DNA of 6,792 bases, from the NCBI GenBank assembly GCA_003696125.1, contig RFHZ01000388.1, positions 1 to 6,792 on the forward strand, written 5' to 3'. This document shows, piece by piece, positions 5,853 to 6,792 of this stretch. The position numbers and the translations under genes are program-made. The notes below the pieces were generated by a model that ran no database searches, was not told the origin of the DNA, and was given only the letters and a program-made list of their open reading frames with translations. The first letter of the stretch is position 1. The number at the start of each line of letters is the position of its first letter. The DNA comes from Nitrospinota bacterium (lineage in GTDB: Bacteria > Tectomicrobia > Entotheonellia > J063).

Positions 5853-6665
5853 ATGAACGTTTCCCAGACCCGTTTCGACTTCAGGAGATATGCCGGTTTC
5901 GTCTTTGATGTCGATGGCGTCCTCTTTCGCGGAGAGGAGATTATTGATGGAGCCAGGGAGACCCTGCGCTATCTGAAGGCGCAGGGGAAAAAGGTCTTTT
6001 GCCTGTCCAACAACTCGCGTAACGACCGCTACCAGTACGCCGAGAAGTTCCGCTCCTTCCCCCTGGAGCCGGAAGAGCTCTTTCATGCGGCACGAGGGAC
6101 AGCCGAATATATCGCCTCCCTGCACCCCCGGGCCCGGGTGGCCTTTTTAGGGGGAGAGGGATTACGGACAGAGCTGCAACTACACGACCTGACACCGGTC
6201 GAGGTGACGGTCAATCCGCCGGAAGTAGATTTTCTGGTGGTGGGACACGATCCGGAATTCGACTATGCCAAGCTCACCGGTGCGGTGAGAATCTTACGAA
6301 GGGGAGCCAGGTTGATTGCGGTCAACATGGACCGTGTTTTCCCGCAGGCTGAAGGGGATATTCCTGGACCAGCCGGTCTGGTCAAGGCGCTGGAGTACTA
6401 TACCGGTGTGCAGGCCACGGTCATCGGGAAACCGACCCCGACCCTGGCCCACCTGGCCCTGCGCAAGATGGGGATTTCAGCAGAGGAGGGGGTCATGGTC
6501 GGGGACTCCCTCCTCTCCGATATCGCCTGTGGGAAAGCAGCCGGGATGACCACGGTGCTGGTGTTGACCGGTGAAGCGAGTCTGGAGGATGTGGAGCGCT
6601 CTTCTCTGCGTCCAGACTTTGTCCTCCAGGATGTTACCGCCTTGATAGAAGAGGGAGAGACGTGA
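5853..6665 (+). CDS. NagD/4-nitrophenylphosphatase-type HAD-IIA hydrolase
   Basis: Predicted cytoplasmic magnesium-dependent phosphatase of the HAD superfamily, subclass IIA (NagD, phosphoglycolate/4-nitrophenyl phosphatase-like), 270 residues, which is normal for the group. All four HAD motifs are intact. Motif I is FDVDGVL at 18-24 (nucleophile Asp19, acid/base Asp21). Motif II is LSNNS at 51-55 (Ser52). Motif III is IGKPTPT at 191-197 (Lys193). Motif IV is VGDSLLSD at 216-223 (Asp218, Asp223). The stretch between motifs II and III holds the C2-type cap, including FLVVGHDPEFDYAKL and VNMDRVFP, which are typical of NagD-like proteins. The natural substrate cannot be read from sequence; candidates in the family are phosphoglycolate, nucleotide monophosphates and sugar phosphates. 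ATG 5853 begins one base after the upstream ClC stop and has only a weak ribosome binding site, which suggests translational coupling. Its own stop overlaps the next start. Confidence 0.92.
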   Translation: MNVSQTRFDFRRYAGFVFDVDGVLFRGEEIIDGARETLRYLKAQGKKVFCLSNNSRNDRYQYAEKFRSFPLEPEELFHAARGTAEYIASLHPRARVAFLGGEGLRTELQLHDLTPVEVTVNPPEVDFLVVGHDPEFDYAKLTGAVRILRRGARLIAVNMDRVFPQAEGDIPGPAGLVKALEYYTGVQATVIGKPTPTLAHLALRKMGISAEEGVMVGDSLLSDIACGKAAGMTTVLVLTGEASLEDVERSSLRPDFVLQDVTALIEEGET

Positions 6666-6792
6666 TCGGTTCAGAGAGGGATAAACTCCGCCACTTGCAG
6701 GCTCATCTCCAGAACATGAAGCTTGCTCACCGTTTTCTGCTGGCACGGGTACAGGCCGAGCCACGCTCTATCATAGCCCTTCCCAAAGAGGA
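6662..6792 (+). CDS. Unidentified protein, N-terminal fragment (runs off window)
   Basis: A frame opens at GTG 6662, overlapping the HAD stop as GTGA, and stays open to the window end (43 full codons). GAGGGAG (6651-6657) lies four bases upstream and is a plausible ribosome binding site. The visible residues begin MIGSERDKLRHLQAHLQNMK and are charged, Leu/Gln/His-rich and probably helical, with no signal peptide or recognisable domain. The family cannot be named from this fragment. The overlap strongly suggests co-translation with the HAD phosphatase. The call rests on start geometry and openness only. Confidence 0.6.
   Translation, partial: MIGSERDKLRHLQAHLQNMKLAHRFLLARVQAEPRSIIALPKE

Overview
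The window is a gene-dense, GC-rich bacterial stretch with every supported gene on the + strand. It probably comes from a Gram-negative, Desulfobacterota (deltaproteobacteria)-like organism. That placement is an inference of low confidence, based on a two-PDZ Do/DegQ-type protease, ClC proteins fused to CBS and TrkA-C domains, and strong AGGAG-type ribosome binding sites. A GC-rich Clostridia-like Firmicute is not excluded.

Layout. Positions 1-740 hold the C-terminal part of an HtrA/Do serine protease; the window opens inside the codon that should encode its catalytic serine. A YgjP/DUF45-type zinc metallopeptidase follows (about 851-1468); its conserved N-terminus lies upstream of any standard in-frame start codon. 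A 238-base AT-richer gap (1469-1706) carries a sigma70-like promoter and three inverted repeats, forming a structured leader. Next come two tandem ClC-family anion transport proteins of nearly equal length (678 and 676 residues), each with a membrane domain, a CBS pair and a TrkA-C (RCK-C) domain. A 77-base gap with a strong hairpin separates them. A NagD-type HAD phosphatase begins one base after the second ClC stop, and an unidentified gene overlaps the HAD stop (GTGA) and runs off the window.

How it fits together. The two ClC genes, the HAD gene and the last gene look like one transcription unit driven from the promoter near 1481-1518, with translational coupling at the last two junctions. 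The protease and metallopeptidase upstream look like a separate unit concerned with protein quality control. A functional link between the anion transporters and the HAD phosphatase is not evident from sequence.

The most interesting feature is the ClC pair. Both copies have GHGVP in place of the classical GSGIP chloride filter, and Val where exchangers such as E. coli ClC have the internal proton glutamate. By hand alignment their CBS module is about 88% identical, while the membrane core is about 65% and the TrkA-C domain about 62%. This mosaic pattern suggests gene conversion or strong shared constraint. No RNA genes, mobile elements or CRISPR arrays were seen.
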